Shown: positions 28,098 through 37,245, counted from the first letter of the stretch. The stretch: DNA of 64,000 nucleotides from Schleiferiaceae bacterium (GCA_029254375.1 JAQWXR010000002.1:1-64000); one strand, 5' to 3'. The notes: generated from the letters alone by a model not told the origin. Translations and numbers: made by a program.

Positions 28098-28125
28098 TGT
28101 TAAGGCAGTTTTAAATCCATATGAA
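28098..28125 (-). promoter_or_regulatory. Candidate Pho-box-like array: TTCATA-N5-TTAAAA-N5-TTAACA (minus strand), 11-bp phased
   Basis: Minus strand reads TTCATATGGATTTAAAACTGCCTTAACA; three hexamers at exact 11-bp spacing ending 9 nt upstream of the -7 element. Similarity to the Bacillus PhoP TT(A/T/C)ACA-N5 repeat is by recollection. Confidence 0.35.
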
Positions 28126-28252
28126 GAAATAAATTCGATATGCTTCCTAAGCTTTTTGTAATATTAACCTAACATTGAAGCGGTTGATGTTAGCCCAAGT
28201 AGGCATTCGTTTTATGGATTTGTAAAGTCCCCGTAGGATGATAAGCTCGTGG

Positions 28253-28260
28253 TAAATTTG
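28253..28260 (+). promoter_or_regulatory. Candidate -7 element TAAATTTG upstream of the phoB-like gene
   Basis: Exact TAnnTTTG, 30 nt upstream of the ATG at 28291. Confidence 0.45.
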
Positions 28261-28290
28261 AAACGAAAAACCAAATAATCCAGTGTATTC

Positions 28291-28971
28291 ATGAGCAAGC
28301 ACAGTATACTTCTTGTTGACGACGATCCGGATATTCGCGAATTCCTTTCGTTTAATCTTGAAAAGGAAGGATTTCAAGTATACACGGCAAAAAATGGATT
28401 GGATGGCGTGGAGGCCTGCAAGAAACACAAGCCAGATCTCGTCATATTAGATGTCATGATGCCCGGAATGGATGGCATAGAAGCCTGTGAGGCGATTCGT
28501 GCCATTCCTGAGATCTCCAATACCCTTGTTGCTTTTTTGAGTGCTCGTGGAGAGGACTATTCGCAAGTGGCAGGGTTCGATTCCGGAGGCGATGATTACA
28601 TTACCAAGCCCATTCGCCCCAAAGTTTTGGTGAGCCGGATTAAGGCTTTGCTACGTCGAAATTTAAAGTCAGATGTGCTGCGAGAGTCCATCATAGTGCT
28701 TGGAGAACTGCGCATTGATATGGAAAAATACCAGGTATTTAAAGGCGATAGAATTCTTGACATGCCTAGAAAGGAATTTGAACTACTTAAGCTCCTTGCC
28801 AGCAAGCCGGGCAAAGTCTTCAGCCGCGACACTATCATGGATCGCGTTTGGGGAACGGAGGTCATTGTCGGCGGGCGGACTATTGATGTGCACATTCGTA
28901 AAATCCGTGAAAAGATTGGGGATGATCGAATTAAGACCATCAAGGGAGTGGGTTATAAGTTTGAAGATTAA
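28291..28971 (+). CDS. OmpR/PhoB-family response regulator
   Basis: ILLVDDDPDIREFLSFNLEKEGFQVYTA, VILDVMMPGMDGIEACEAIR, DDYITKPIRPKVLVSRIKALLRR; winged-helix DNA-binding domain MPRKEFELLKLLASKPGKVFSRDTIMDRVWG. Confidence 0.95.
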   Translation: MSKHSILLVDDDPDIREFLSFNLEKEGFQVYTAKNGLDGVEACKKHKPDLVILDVMMPGMDGIEACEAIRAIPEISNTLVAFLSARGEDYSQVAGFDSGGDDYITKPIRPKVLVSRIKALLRRNLKSDVLRESIIVLGELRIDMEKYQVFKGDRILDMPRKEFELLKLLASKPGKVFSRDTIMDRVWGTEVIVGGRTIDVHIRKIREKIGDDRIKTIKGVGYKFED

Positions 28972-28977
28972 CCTGCC

Positions 28978-30057
28978 ATGTTAGACCGTCCGGAGCGAAT
29001 TGCTTTTTTCGTAGCGGCCTGCTTAGGACCCGTTGTTTGGGGGGTAATGTTTGCACTTTTCGTCTTGGTCCAAAGTCCTTCCGGAGGGCTTCCTCTGCCT
29101 GTCACCGAGATTCCCTACTTAGAAATTTCCTTGTTGAGCATCTTTATTGCCAGTGCCGTGGCCTTTTTGGTCGAGGCTTTGGTTCGCCAATTTTTATACA
29201 CCCGCTTGCTAAAAATTTACAAGGTCATTTCCAACCCAGATAAGTACCGAAGTGCCTTGCTAGCGGACGCCGAAGAGATTGGAAAAGTAGAGATGGAAGT
29301 TCGAAGCTGGGCCCAGCGCACCTCCACGGAGGTGGTAAGCCTTCAGGCCCGTGATGATGTTCGTCGGGAGTTTATCGCCAACCTCTCCCACGAATTGCGC
29401 ACCCCAATTTTTAATATCCAAGGATACGTGCTCACGCTGATTGACGGAGTCAAGGACGGCAAAGTCCGAAAGGATTACCTAAAAAAGGCGAACCGAAATG
29501 TGGAGCGAATGATTCGACTGGTGCAAGACATGGATGTGCTCGCCCACCTTGAATCCAATCGGCTCAACCTGAACCAAGAAAATTACAGTCTTACGGAGCA
29601 AATTGAAGATGCCTTAGAGCAAATGTCAGATCGACTAAATCAAGGGGGGATCCTTGTCATCCGCGACTATGACTTGAGCGAAAACTATGAGGTGAATGCT
29701 GATCCCGAGCGAATGGATCAAGTATTGTTGAATTTGATCAGCAACAGTATTAAATATTCAAGAGAAGAGGAAGGCGCTTCGGTCAAGGTGTCCATCCGAG
29801 ATGCAGACAAACAATACTTGATTGTTATTGAAGATAACGGAATTGGGATCCAAAAAGAGGATCAGGGGCGGGTTTTTGAACGTTTTTATCGGGCAGATCG
29901 AAGCCGAACGCATACCAAAAAGGTTGGGGGAACAGGCTTGGGATTGGCCATTGTAAAGCATATTATCGAAGCCCATGGACATTCCATTAAGGTGACTAGT
30001 GCCCCGGGGCAAGGCACATCATTCTCTTTTACGCTCAGCAAGGTGCAGGCGGTCTAA
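28978..30057 (+). CDS. PhoR-like sensor histidine kinase
   Basis: Two TM segments at the N-terminus; FIANLSHELRTPIFNIQGYV H-box; LLNLISNSIKYS N-box; DNGIGIQKEDQGRVFERFYRADRSR; GGTGLGLAIVKHIIEAHGHSI. Confidence 0.95.
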   Translation: MLDRPERIAFFVAACLGPVVWGVMFALFVLVQSPSGGLPLPVTEIPYLEISLLSIFIASAVAFLVEALVRQFLYTRLLKIYKVISNPDKYRSALLADAEEIGKVEMEVRSWAQRTSTEVVSLQARDDVRREFIANLSHELRTPIFNIQGYVLTLIDGVKDGKVRKDYLKKANRNVERMIRLVQDMDVLAHLESNRLNLNQENYSLTEQIEDALEQMSDRLNQGGILVIRDYDLSENYEVNADPERMDQVLLNLISNSIKYSREEEGASVKVSIRDADKQYLIVIEDNGIGIQKEDQGRVFERFYRADRSRTHTKKVGGTGLGLAIVKHIIEAHGHSIKVTSAPGQGTSFSFTLSKVQAV

Positions 30058-30082
30058 GTCCCTGCCTTCGTACCTTTCTCCT

Positions 30083-31033
30083 ATGGATGACGCGATCAAT
30101 GGGCGTATTGAGGCCCTCAAAGAAAAATACGCAGCTTCGGGGCAAGAACTTCTCGACTTCCTCGATGGCTTACTCGAGACCGAATACCTCACCTATTGGG
30201 ACTATATCCGACTGGATAGCCTGCTGAGCTTACAGCAGCCACGCACGGGCCATCATGATGAACCCATTTTCATCATGTACCATCAAATCACGGAACTCTA
30301 TTTCAAGCTCGTACTCCATGAACTGGACTCTGTGCTCGAAAATTCCCCCGTCAGTCCAGACGTTTTGCTTGAGGCTATTCGCCGATCCAACCGTTACTTT
30401 GGCGCGTTGGAGCACAGCTTTGGGGTGATGGTGGATGGCATGGACCGCGAGCAGTTTTTGCGCTTCCGCATGGCCTTGATTCCGGCGAGCGGATTCCAAT
30501 CAGGGCAGTACCGCATGATTGAAATCGCTAGCGCAAAACTCAATGATTTGGTCCATTTGGACCAACGTGAAGCCTACATGAACGAAACAAATTTGGCAAC
30601 CTTATTAGGGCAGATTTATTGGCTTCGCGGAGCGACCCTAGAAAAAGGAGGGCAAAAGACCCTCACCCTGCAGCAATTTGAAAAGCAATATGGGGAGGTC
30701 TTCCTCAAACGCGCCCATAAAGCCCGAGGAAAATCCATCGCAGACCAAGCTTTTCAACTTTTGCAGTCGGGAGAACTTCAGGAGGATTTGCGCAAGGAAC
30801 TACGCGTTTACGATCAGTATGTCAATGTGCTTTGGCCCTTGCAACACTATCGCTCGGCCGTGCGGTATCTCGCTAAACAGCCTTCCGATGCGCGAGCGAC
30901 AGGGGGGACCAACTGGCAGAAATATCTCCCACCGCGATTCCAAAAGCGGATTTTCTTTCCCTTCTTATGGTCCGAAGCAGAGCAAGAAGATTGGGGTAAG
31001 TCCTTTGTGGATCGCTATGTAACGGGGAACTGA
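30083..31033 (+). CDS. Tryptophan 2,3-dioxygenase family protein
   Basis: YLTYWDYIRLDSLLSLQQPRTGHHDEPIFIMYHQITELYFKLVLHELDSV; QFLRFRMALIPASGFQSGQYRMIEIASAKL. Likely start at 30083 (MDDAINGRI). Confidence 0.88.
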   Translation: MDDAINGRIEALKEKYAASGQELLDFLDGLLETEYLTYWDYIRLDSLLSLQQPRTGHHDEPIFIMYHQITELYFKLVLHELDSVLENSPVSPDVLLEAIRRSNRYFGALEHSFGVMVDGMDREQFLRFRMALIPASGFQSGQYRMIEIASAKLNDLVHLDQREAYMNETNLATLLGQIYWLRGATLEKGGQKTLTLQQFEKQYGEVFLKRAHKARGKSIADQAFQLLQSGELQEDLRKELRVYDQYVNVLWPLQHYRSAVRYLAKQPSDARATGGTNWQKYLPPRFQKRIFFPFLWSEAEQEDWGKSFVDRYVTGN

Positions 31034-32085
31034 TCCCAGTCAAATACATCGGGGCGAGGGAGCGCTTGTTCCGTCTTGCGGAATTCTAATTTGCCTTGAA
31101 TCATTCGGGTCATCAAGTCAAGACTTTGATCTGGCCATTTTATAGCCCTAGGAAGGGGACTGACGAGCCACCTTTGCAGTTTCTTGACATGCTTCTTCTT
31201 CAACTTTGTGAAAAGCCATGCCCCAAAATTCTGCGCCGCCGACCCGTTGCAGCTTTGCTCATATTGATGCTGGATTGGCACTACAGCCAAGCGTTTGCCA
31301 TGGAATAGTGCTTCGGTAGGCAGCTCAAATCCTGCGCCGCACAACACGGAGTCTACACGACTAAACGCTTGCAAGAAGGCCTCACTCGAAATAGACTTAA
31401 CCTGAATATGCCCGAGTGTATACGGTTCAAAATCCCCCGCAAAAAAGGCGTAGATGGGCAGATTCAATTCTTGCAGTATGGGAATCAATACCTTCGGATG
31501 ATATGCGGGGAGGTAGACCAACAAAGCATGCGACGTCTGTTGGATTTGGTGGCGAATTTCACGTCGAATGATGGGAGGGAAAATACTAGGGGCAAAGGCA
31601 TCAAAATGGAAACCTATACCCCGTCGGTGAGGTGCGAGCCAAAACATGAACTTTTCGATAGCCTTCTGGCGCTTCTTTGGTTTAGGACTTTTGGCATGCA
31701 TTACTGCATATTGATGACTGCAGGCCCACAGTGGAGCGCCTTTAATCCAAGCGGCCCAGGCAGAAATGGGCTCGAAATCATTAATGATTATATCAAATTC
31801 TCCCACGGGCGCGCGCAGGATATCCCATAGCAAGCGTATCCAATTATTTCGCAAGATGGTGCCCGCCCAATAGATGCCTCCTCTTTTGGAATAGTAAAAC
31901 GTGAGCCCCGGAAATTGGCGATGTACCGGCCAGCCCAGGCTGAGTTCAGATTTTGTCCCTGAGATCCAAAGCTGCAAGTCCACTCCCGGAATACTGGCAA
32001 TTAGGGGAACTAACTCCCTTGCTCGCGCTACGTGCCCATTTCCTGTGCCTTGCAAGGCATACAGTATCTTACGCCTCGCTTCCAT
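31015..32085 (-). CDS. Glycosyltransferase family protein (MurG/GT28-like fold)
   Basis: KILYALQGTGNGHVARARELVPLI, DIIINDFEPISAWAAWIKGAPLWACSHQYAVM, SRVDSVLCGAGFELPTEALFHGKRLAVVPIQHQYEQSCNGSAAQNFGAWLF. Likely start at 32085. Confidence 0.78.
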   Translation of the reverse strand: MEARRKILYALQGTGNGHVARARELVPLIASIPGVDLQLWISGTKSELSLGWPVHRQFPGLTFYYSKRGGIYWAGTILRNNWIRLLWDILRAPVGEFDIIINDFEPISAWAAWIKGAPLWACSHQYAVMHAKSPKPKKRQKAIEKFMFWLAPHRRGIGFHFDAFAPSIFPPIIRREIRHQIQQTSHALLVYLPAYHPKVLIPILQELNLPIYAFFAGDFEPYTLGHIQVKSISSEAFLQAFSRVDSVLCGAGFELPTEALFHGKRLAVVPIQHQYEQSCNGSAAQNFGAWLFTKLKKKHVKKLQRWLVSPLPRAIKWPDQSLDLMTRMIQGKLEFRKTEQALPRPDVFDWDQFPVT

Positions 32086-32911
32086 AAATGGATTCGTAGA
32101 GAAGATCGGTAAGTATTTCTTTTGGGCTGGCATCCAATTTATTGTCCTCATCATCCCACTCCTCCAAACTGCGTTCATAGCAGTATTGACTCCAGGTATG
32201 TCCATCCCACTCTAATGCAGTCAAATTCTCAATCCAATCGCCAGAATTCATGTAGACCATTGGACCACGAGTAGTTTGAATCGTTCTAATTTGAGGTTTG
32301 TGAATATGCCCGCAAATAACTTGTTCATAGCCCTGCTTAGCGGCTATTTCCGCCGCAGCCAACTCAAAATCTCCCATGTATTTCACTGCTTTTTTGACCC
32401 CATCCTTAATCGCTCTGCTCAATGAGTATTTTTCCCGACCAAGGGCTTCCAGGAGGCGGTTGACATGGTGGTTAATCCAAATCAAAAGGTCATAGCTCCA
32501 GCCGCCTAATTTGGCGAGCCATTTGGCGCTTTGAATGGAGGCATCAAAAATATCACCATGGAAAATCCATGTTCGCTTGCCTCCAATGTCTATGCGTAAT
32601 TGGTTACGTAGGTGGATACTACCCAAGTCACTATCGGCAAAGCGTCGAAATAATTCATCATGGTTGCCGGTGATGTAGTAGACCTCTGTCCCTTTTTGCG
32701 CCAGATGTATGAAGTACTTAATGACCTTCATGTGGGACTAAGGGAAGTAGCGCTTTTTAAAATTCCAGACGTCTATGATATCCCCGTTGAGGATGATCTT
32801 TTTGGGGCGGATACTTTTAAGATATTGAAGTAGTTCGGTGGCGTGACAGCCGAATGTGCCCAGGTGAATGTCAGATAGCACCACCACATCAATGTCCCTT
32901 TTCTCTCCCAT
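32069..32911 (-). pseudogene. UDP-2,3-diacylglucosamine diphosphatase-like (LpxH-family metallophosphoesterase) interrupted by an in-frame TAG codon
   Basis: Minus strand from ATG at 32911: MGEKRDIDVVVLSDIHLGTFGCHATELLQYLKSIRPKKIILNGDIIDVWNFKKRYFP-TAG(32740-32738)-SH-MKVIKYFIHLAQKGTEVYYITGNHDELFRRF...ICGHIHKPQ. Same frame both sides of the stop; metallophosphoesterase motifs split across it. Confidence 0.85.
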
Positions 32912-33066
32912 GGAGTGGATGTTCTTAGTTTGGACAAAAGAAATTCCTGCAGTTCAGTCAGGTGTTATGCACTAATTATCAGATTGATATTAATTAATCC
33001 CTCATGTTTCGTCCATGTTAATGGATATTATTGATTCAACGCCATGGCTTTCCCAAAGGGCATCCG

Positions 33067-33074
33067 TAGTTTTG
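33067..33074 (+). promoter_or_regulatory. Candidate -7 element TAGTTTTG upstream of the M23 peptidase gene
   Basis: Exact TAnnTTTG, 19 nt upstream of the ATG at 33094. Confidence 0.4.
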
Positions 33075-33093
33075 GGTTTTACCCACAGGCTGT

Positions 33094-34371
33094 ATGACCT
33101 CTTCCAAGAAACATAAAAAACGACTAGTCCGCCGCGCTAAAGCGGGAGGAATAGGTTTATTGCTGGTCTGCGCACTCTATTTTTTAGTGCGGGCTTGTGC
33201 AGGAGATGTGAGCCTAGATCCTTTGGGAGATCGCGGAGAAGCAGTCGATCCAGGCAACATGTATGGTATTTCACTCGCTAACTACGCCCCAACGCGCTAC
33301 CTCGTCAAGGATGGCCAGGCCTTCGGCTCCGTCATGGACGACATAGGTGTTTCTTACCCGGCCGTGGCCGAATTGCTCACCCTTTCCAAGGGAATTTTTA
33401 ACCCTCGACGCTGGCGCGCGGGAGATGCCTATTGGGTCTTTCGCAGCACAGATAGCACGGAAGCGGCCCATTACTTCATTTATGAGGCATCACAGACAGA
33501 ATATCTGGTTTTTGGACTGGATAGTTTGTACGTCGAGCGCGTAGTACGCCCAACTAAGGTGATTCAAAGGACCGTCGCTGGGAGTATAGAGAGCTCTTTG
33601 TACGAAACCCTGTCCAAAGAAAATGTAAGCCCAGCCGTAGCCGTTCGTTTGAGTGAGGTCTATGCCTGGACGATTGACTTTTTTCGTTTGCAAAAAGGGG
33701 ATCGATTTGAAGTCATATTTGAAGAGCGCTATGTCGATGACACCTCATTCGTTGGGACAGGTCGTATCCTAGGCGCCCGCTTTGTTCACAGTGGCAAAGA
33801 ATTCTATGCGTTTCGATTTGAAGATGAGGCTTCAGGGATTCGAGATTTTTATTCGGAATCGGGTGAGGGACTTAAGCGAATGTTTTTGAAAGCACCTTTG
33901 GAGTTTGCGCGCATTACATCACGGTACACCATGAAGCGTTTCCATCCAGTTCAGAAGCGATGGAAAGCGCATTTGGGAACGGATTATGCCGCGCCAACAG
34001 GAACACCCATTTTGGCTACCGCAGGAGGGACGGTCATCGCTGCTACCTATACGAGTGCCAATGGCAATTACGTGAAGTTGCGTCATAATTCCACCTACAC
34101 CACGCAGTATCTGCACATGAGCCGAATCGCCAAAGGGATGCGTCCTAATGTGCATGTTGAGCAGGGGCAGGTGATTGGTTATGTCGGTTCCACAGGGCTA
34201 GCCACGGGACCGCACGTGTGCTATCGCTTCTGGAAGAATGGCAAACAGGTAGATCCCTTGCGCGAACCCATGCAGCGCACGGAGCCCTTGCCATCCAAGC
34301 TTTGGGCGGTTTATGAGGCCCAGATGGTCCCGCTTAAGGCTCAGATTGACTCGGTCGCAGCGTTGTACTGA
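33094..34371 (+). CDS. M23-family metallopeptidase (LytM-type murein hydrolase)
   Basis: N-terminal TM anchor; FHPVQKRWKAHLGTDYAAPTGTPILATAGGTVIAATYTSANGNYVKLRHNSTYTTQYLHMSRIAKGM...GQVIGYVGSTGLATGPHVCYRFWKNGKQVDPL. Confidence 0.93.
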   Translation: MTSSKKHKKRLVRRAKAGGIGLLLVCALYFLVRACAGDVSLDPLGDRGEAVDPGNMYGISLANYAPTRYLVKDGQAFGSVMDDIGVSYPAVAELLTLSKGIFNPRRWRAGDAYWVFRSTDSTEAAHYFIYEASQTEYLVFGLDSLYVERVVRPTKVIQRTVAGSIESSLYETLSKENVSPAVAVRLSEVYAWTIDFFRLQKGDRFEVIFEERYVDDTSFVGTGRILGARFVHSGKEFYAFRFEDEASGIRDFYSESGEGLKRMFLKAPLEFARITSRYTMKRFHPVQKRWKAHLGTDYAAPTGTPILATAGGTVIAATYTSANGNYVKLRHNSTYTTQYLHMSRIAKGMRPNVHVEQGQVIGYVGSTGLATGPHVCYRFWKNGKQVDPLREPMQRTEPLPSKLWAVYEAQMVPLKAQIDSVAALY

Positions 34372-34390
34372 TCCTGTTCCGCTCTGGCGT

Positions 34391-37144
34391 TTAGCCGACG
34401 ACCACGTTGACGATGCGGCCAAGAATCACGATCACTTTACGAATTTGCTTGTCTTCCACATAGCTCGCAGTTTTTTGATGGCCGCGCACTAGGGCTTCTA
34501 CGTCAGCTACAGCCGTTCCGTTGGGAACTTCAACCATAAAACGAGTCTTGCCATTGAATTGGACGGGATATTGCTGGCTATCCTCAATTAGAAGTGCAGG
34601 ATTTAAGGCTGGGAAGGGCGCGTAAGCGATGCTTTGCGAATGCCCCAGTTGGCTCCACAATTCCTCCCCCAAATGTGGGGCAAAAGGGGAAAGGAGTACG
34701 GCAAAATCGGCTAAGGTTTTATCGGCTAATTGCGCCTTATTACCCCATTCATTTACGGCAATCATCATGGCGCTCACACTTGTATTAAACGAGAGGCTCT
34801 CCATATCGCGCTGAATTTTATCTATCAGTTTGTGGAGGGTCTTTGATTCCTCCTTACTTGCGTCACCTGCGTGGCGCTTGTCCATTAAACGGCTGACTTT
34901 GCGTAGGAATCCAGTGACCCCACTCAGGCCGTTGGTATCCCAGGGTTTGGATTGTTCCAAGGGCCCCAAAAACATTTCATAAAGTCTCAGCGCATCCGCT
35001 CCGTGCTGCGAACAAATAGCATCTGGATTGATGACATTATGTTTGGACTTTGACATTTTTTCTACTTCACGTCGGACCCGAATGGGTCCTTGAGCTGGGT
35101 CAAATTGGGCCTGTGAAAATTCGGGCATCCATTGGCGAAATGCTTTAAGATCCAACTCGTCTTTTTCGTTGACCAGCGATACATCTACATGGACGGCTTG
35201 GCAGGGCTGAGACGCAACGACATCGGCCGAGATATAGGTTTGACTACCTTCGACGCGATGCACAAACGCGGAGATGCCCTGAATCATGCCTTGATTCACC
35301 AGCTTCTTGAAGGGTTCTGCGAAGGGGATAAAGCCCCTGTCAAAAAGGAAATTCCCCCAAAAACGGGAATAGAGAAGGTGACCAGTTCCATGCTCACTTC
35401 CACCCACATATAAGTCCACTTGCCCCCAGTAATCCATGGAGTCCATGTGTGCAAAGGCTTGATCATTTTTCGAGTCCATGTAGCGAAGAAAATACCAGCT
35501 ACTGGCCGCCCAACCCGGCATCGTGGTGGTCTCTAAAGGCAGACCTTCGCGGGATTCCCAATGCGCAGCACGAGCGAGCGGCGGCTCCCCGTCTTCGGTA
35601 GGTAGGTAGGCATCCACCGGGGGAAGTATGAGAGGCAACTCGCTTTCTGGAAGGGTCTCTGGGACTCCGTCGCGGTACTGCACAGGGATGGGCTCCCCCC
35701 AGTAGCGCTGCCGTCCAAAAACAGCGTCGCGCAAACGGTATTGAATTCGTCGTTCGCCTAGACATCGTGATTCTACTTCTTGGATGGCGCGGTCAATGGC
35801 ATCCTGCACTTCCAGACCATTGAGAAAGTCAGAATTTATCAGCTGCCCTTCTTTGGCGTCATGGGATCCTTTACTCAGCTCACCCCCGCCGACCACTTCC
35901 ACCATTGGAAGATCAAAGTGACGGGCAAAAGCATAGTCTCGGCTATCATGGGCAGGGACCGCCATGATGGCTCCAGTGCCATATCCCATCAATACATAAT
36001 CACTCGTCCAAATGGGAATCTGCGCTCCAGAAAAGGGATGGCGAGCATAGGATCCCGTGAAGGCGCCAGAAATGCTCTTGGTGTCGGCTTGACGCTCGCG
36101 TTCGCTTCGTCGCGCAGCCTGCTCTTGGTAGGCAGCGACTTGGGCTTTTTGCTCCGTTGTGCTCAGGGCATCGAGGAGGGGATGCTCTGGGGCGAGCACC
36201 ATGAAGGTGACACCATATAGAGTGTCAGGCCGAGTGGTAAAGATCTCTAAGAACTCCCCAGGGAGGGTTGGTAAGTTGAAGCGCACGCGAGCACCTTGAC
36301 TGCGTCCAATCCAATTCCGTTGAGTTTCCTTCATCGAATCCGACCAATCAATGCCGTCTAGACCGCTCAGAAGGCGCTCAGCATAGGCTGAAATGCGCAA
36401 GCTCCATTGGAGCATTGGCTTTTGCACCACAGGATGCCCTCCTCGCTCTGAGCGCCCATCAAGCACTTCGTCATTAGCGAGTACTGTGCCCATTGCCGGG
36501 CACCAGTTCACCACAGATTCCGAACGAAAGGCAAGACGGTAATGTTGAAGAAGGGCTTCGCGATCTGCCGGACCAAATTCAGCCCAATCATTTGAGCTGC
36601 AACTTGGGTTCCCGTGATGGCTTGCCTTGAGGCCCTGCGTTCCATGGGCCGCTATCCGGTCCACCAAGGTCGAAATAGGTTCTGCTTTTTGACGGTCTTC
36701 GTTGAACCAGCTATGAAAAAGTTGAATAAAAATCCACTGCGTCCAGCGATAATAATCCGACCGGCATGTGCGTACTTCTCGGCCCCAGTCGAAACTGAAT
36801 CCGATACGATCTAACTGCTCTCTGTAGCGATCAATGTTTTTTTCGGTCGTGAGCTCTGGATGCTGACCTGTTTGGATGGCATATTGCTCGGCGGGGAGTC
36901 CAAAGGCGTCATAGCCCATCGGATGAAGCACATTGAAACCTTGATGTCGCTTGTAGCGTGCAACAATATCACTGGCAATGTAGCCGAGTGGATGCCCCAC
37001 GTGTAGCCCCGCACCGGAGGGATAGGGAAACATGTCCAAGACATAAAATTTGGGCTTTTCACTCGGAAAATCTGCAGAAAAGGTTTGCTTCTCTCTCCAA
37101 AAGCGTTGCCATTTGGCGTCCAATTCTGCGGGGCGGTACTCCAT
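34391..37144 (-). CDS. leuS: Leucyl-tRNA synthetase
   Basis: MEYRPAELDAKWQRFWREKQTF; PYPSGAGLHVGHPLGYIASDIVARYKR (HIGH-type); VEKMSKSKHNVINPD (KMSKS); editing domain. The ORF extends upstream; ATG at 37144 chosen. Confidence 0.97.
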   Translation of the reverse strand: MEYRPAELDAKWQRFWREKQTFSADFPSEKPKFYVLDMFPYPSGAGLHVGHPLGYIASDIVARYKRHQGFNVLHPMGYDAFGLPAEQYAIQTGQHPELTTEKNIDRYREQLDRIGFSFDWGREVRTCRSDYYRWTQWIFIQLFHSWFNEDRQKAEPISTLVDRIAAHGTQGLKASHHGNPSCSSNDWAEFGPADREALLQHYRLAFRSESVVNWCPAMGTVLANDEVLDGRSERGGHPVVQKPMLQWSLRISAYAERLLSGLDGIDWSDSMKETQRNWIGRSQGARVRFNLPTLPGEFLEIFTTRPDTLYGVTFMVLAPEHPLLDALSTTEQKAQVAAYQEQAARRSERERQADTKSISGAFTGSYARHPFSGAQIPIWTSDYVLMGYGTGAIMAVPAHDSRDYAFARHFDLPMVEVVGGGELSKGSHDAKEGQLINSDFLNGLEVQDAIDRAIQEVESRCLGERRIQYRLRDAVFGRQRYWGEPIPVQYRDGVPETLPESELPLILPPVDAYLPTEDGEPPLARAAHWESREGLPLETTTMPGWAASSWYFLRYMDSKNDQAFAHMDSMDYWGQVDLYVGGSEHGTGHLLYSRFWGNFLFDRGFIPFAEPFKKLVNQGMIQGISAFVHRVEGSQTYISADVVASQPCQAVHVDVSLVNEKDELDLKAFRQWMPEFSQAQFDPAQGPIRVRREVEKMSKSKHNVINPDAICSQHGADALRLYEMFLGPLEQSKPWDTNGLSGVTGFLRKVSRLMDKRHAGDASKEESKTLHKLIDKIQRDMESLSFNTSVSAMMIAVNEWGNKAQLADKTLADFAVLLSPFAPHLGEELWSQLGHSQSIAYAPFPALNPALLIEDSQQYPVQFNGKTRFMVEVPNGTAVADVEALVRGHQKTASYVEDKQIRKVIVILGRIVNVVVG

Positions 37145-37149
37145 AATGG

Positions 37150-37157
37150 CAAAAGTA
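37150..37157 (-). promoter_or_regulatory. Candidate -7 element (TACTTTTG on the minus strand) 5 nt from the leuS ATG
   Basis: Plus-strand CAAAAGTA; spacer CCATT to the ATG at 37144. Confidence 0.45.
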
Positions 37158-37237
37158 CGCAGACTCGTGAGATTCAGCAGTGCTTTGGGCCGAGTAATTG
37201 GCGGGAAAATCAGAAGACAAGTACCCACTCAATTTGT

Positions 37238-37245
37238 TAGATTTG
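37238..37245 (+). promoter_or_regulatory. Candidate -7 element TAGATTTG 4 nt from the ftsX ATG
   Basis: Exact TAnnTTTG, spacer CAGT to the ATG at 37250. Confidence 0.45.

Noticed and set aside
28153-28180. Second Pho-box-like array on the plus strand upstream of the phoB-like gene (TTAACC...TTGAAG)
   Set aside because: Only one good hexamer at the 11-bp phase; too weak to claim autoregulation.
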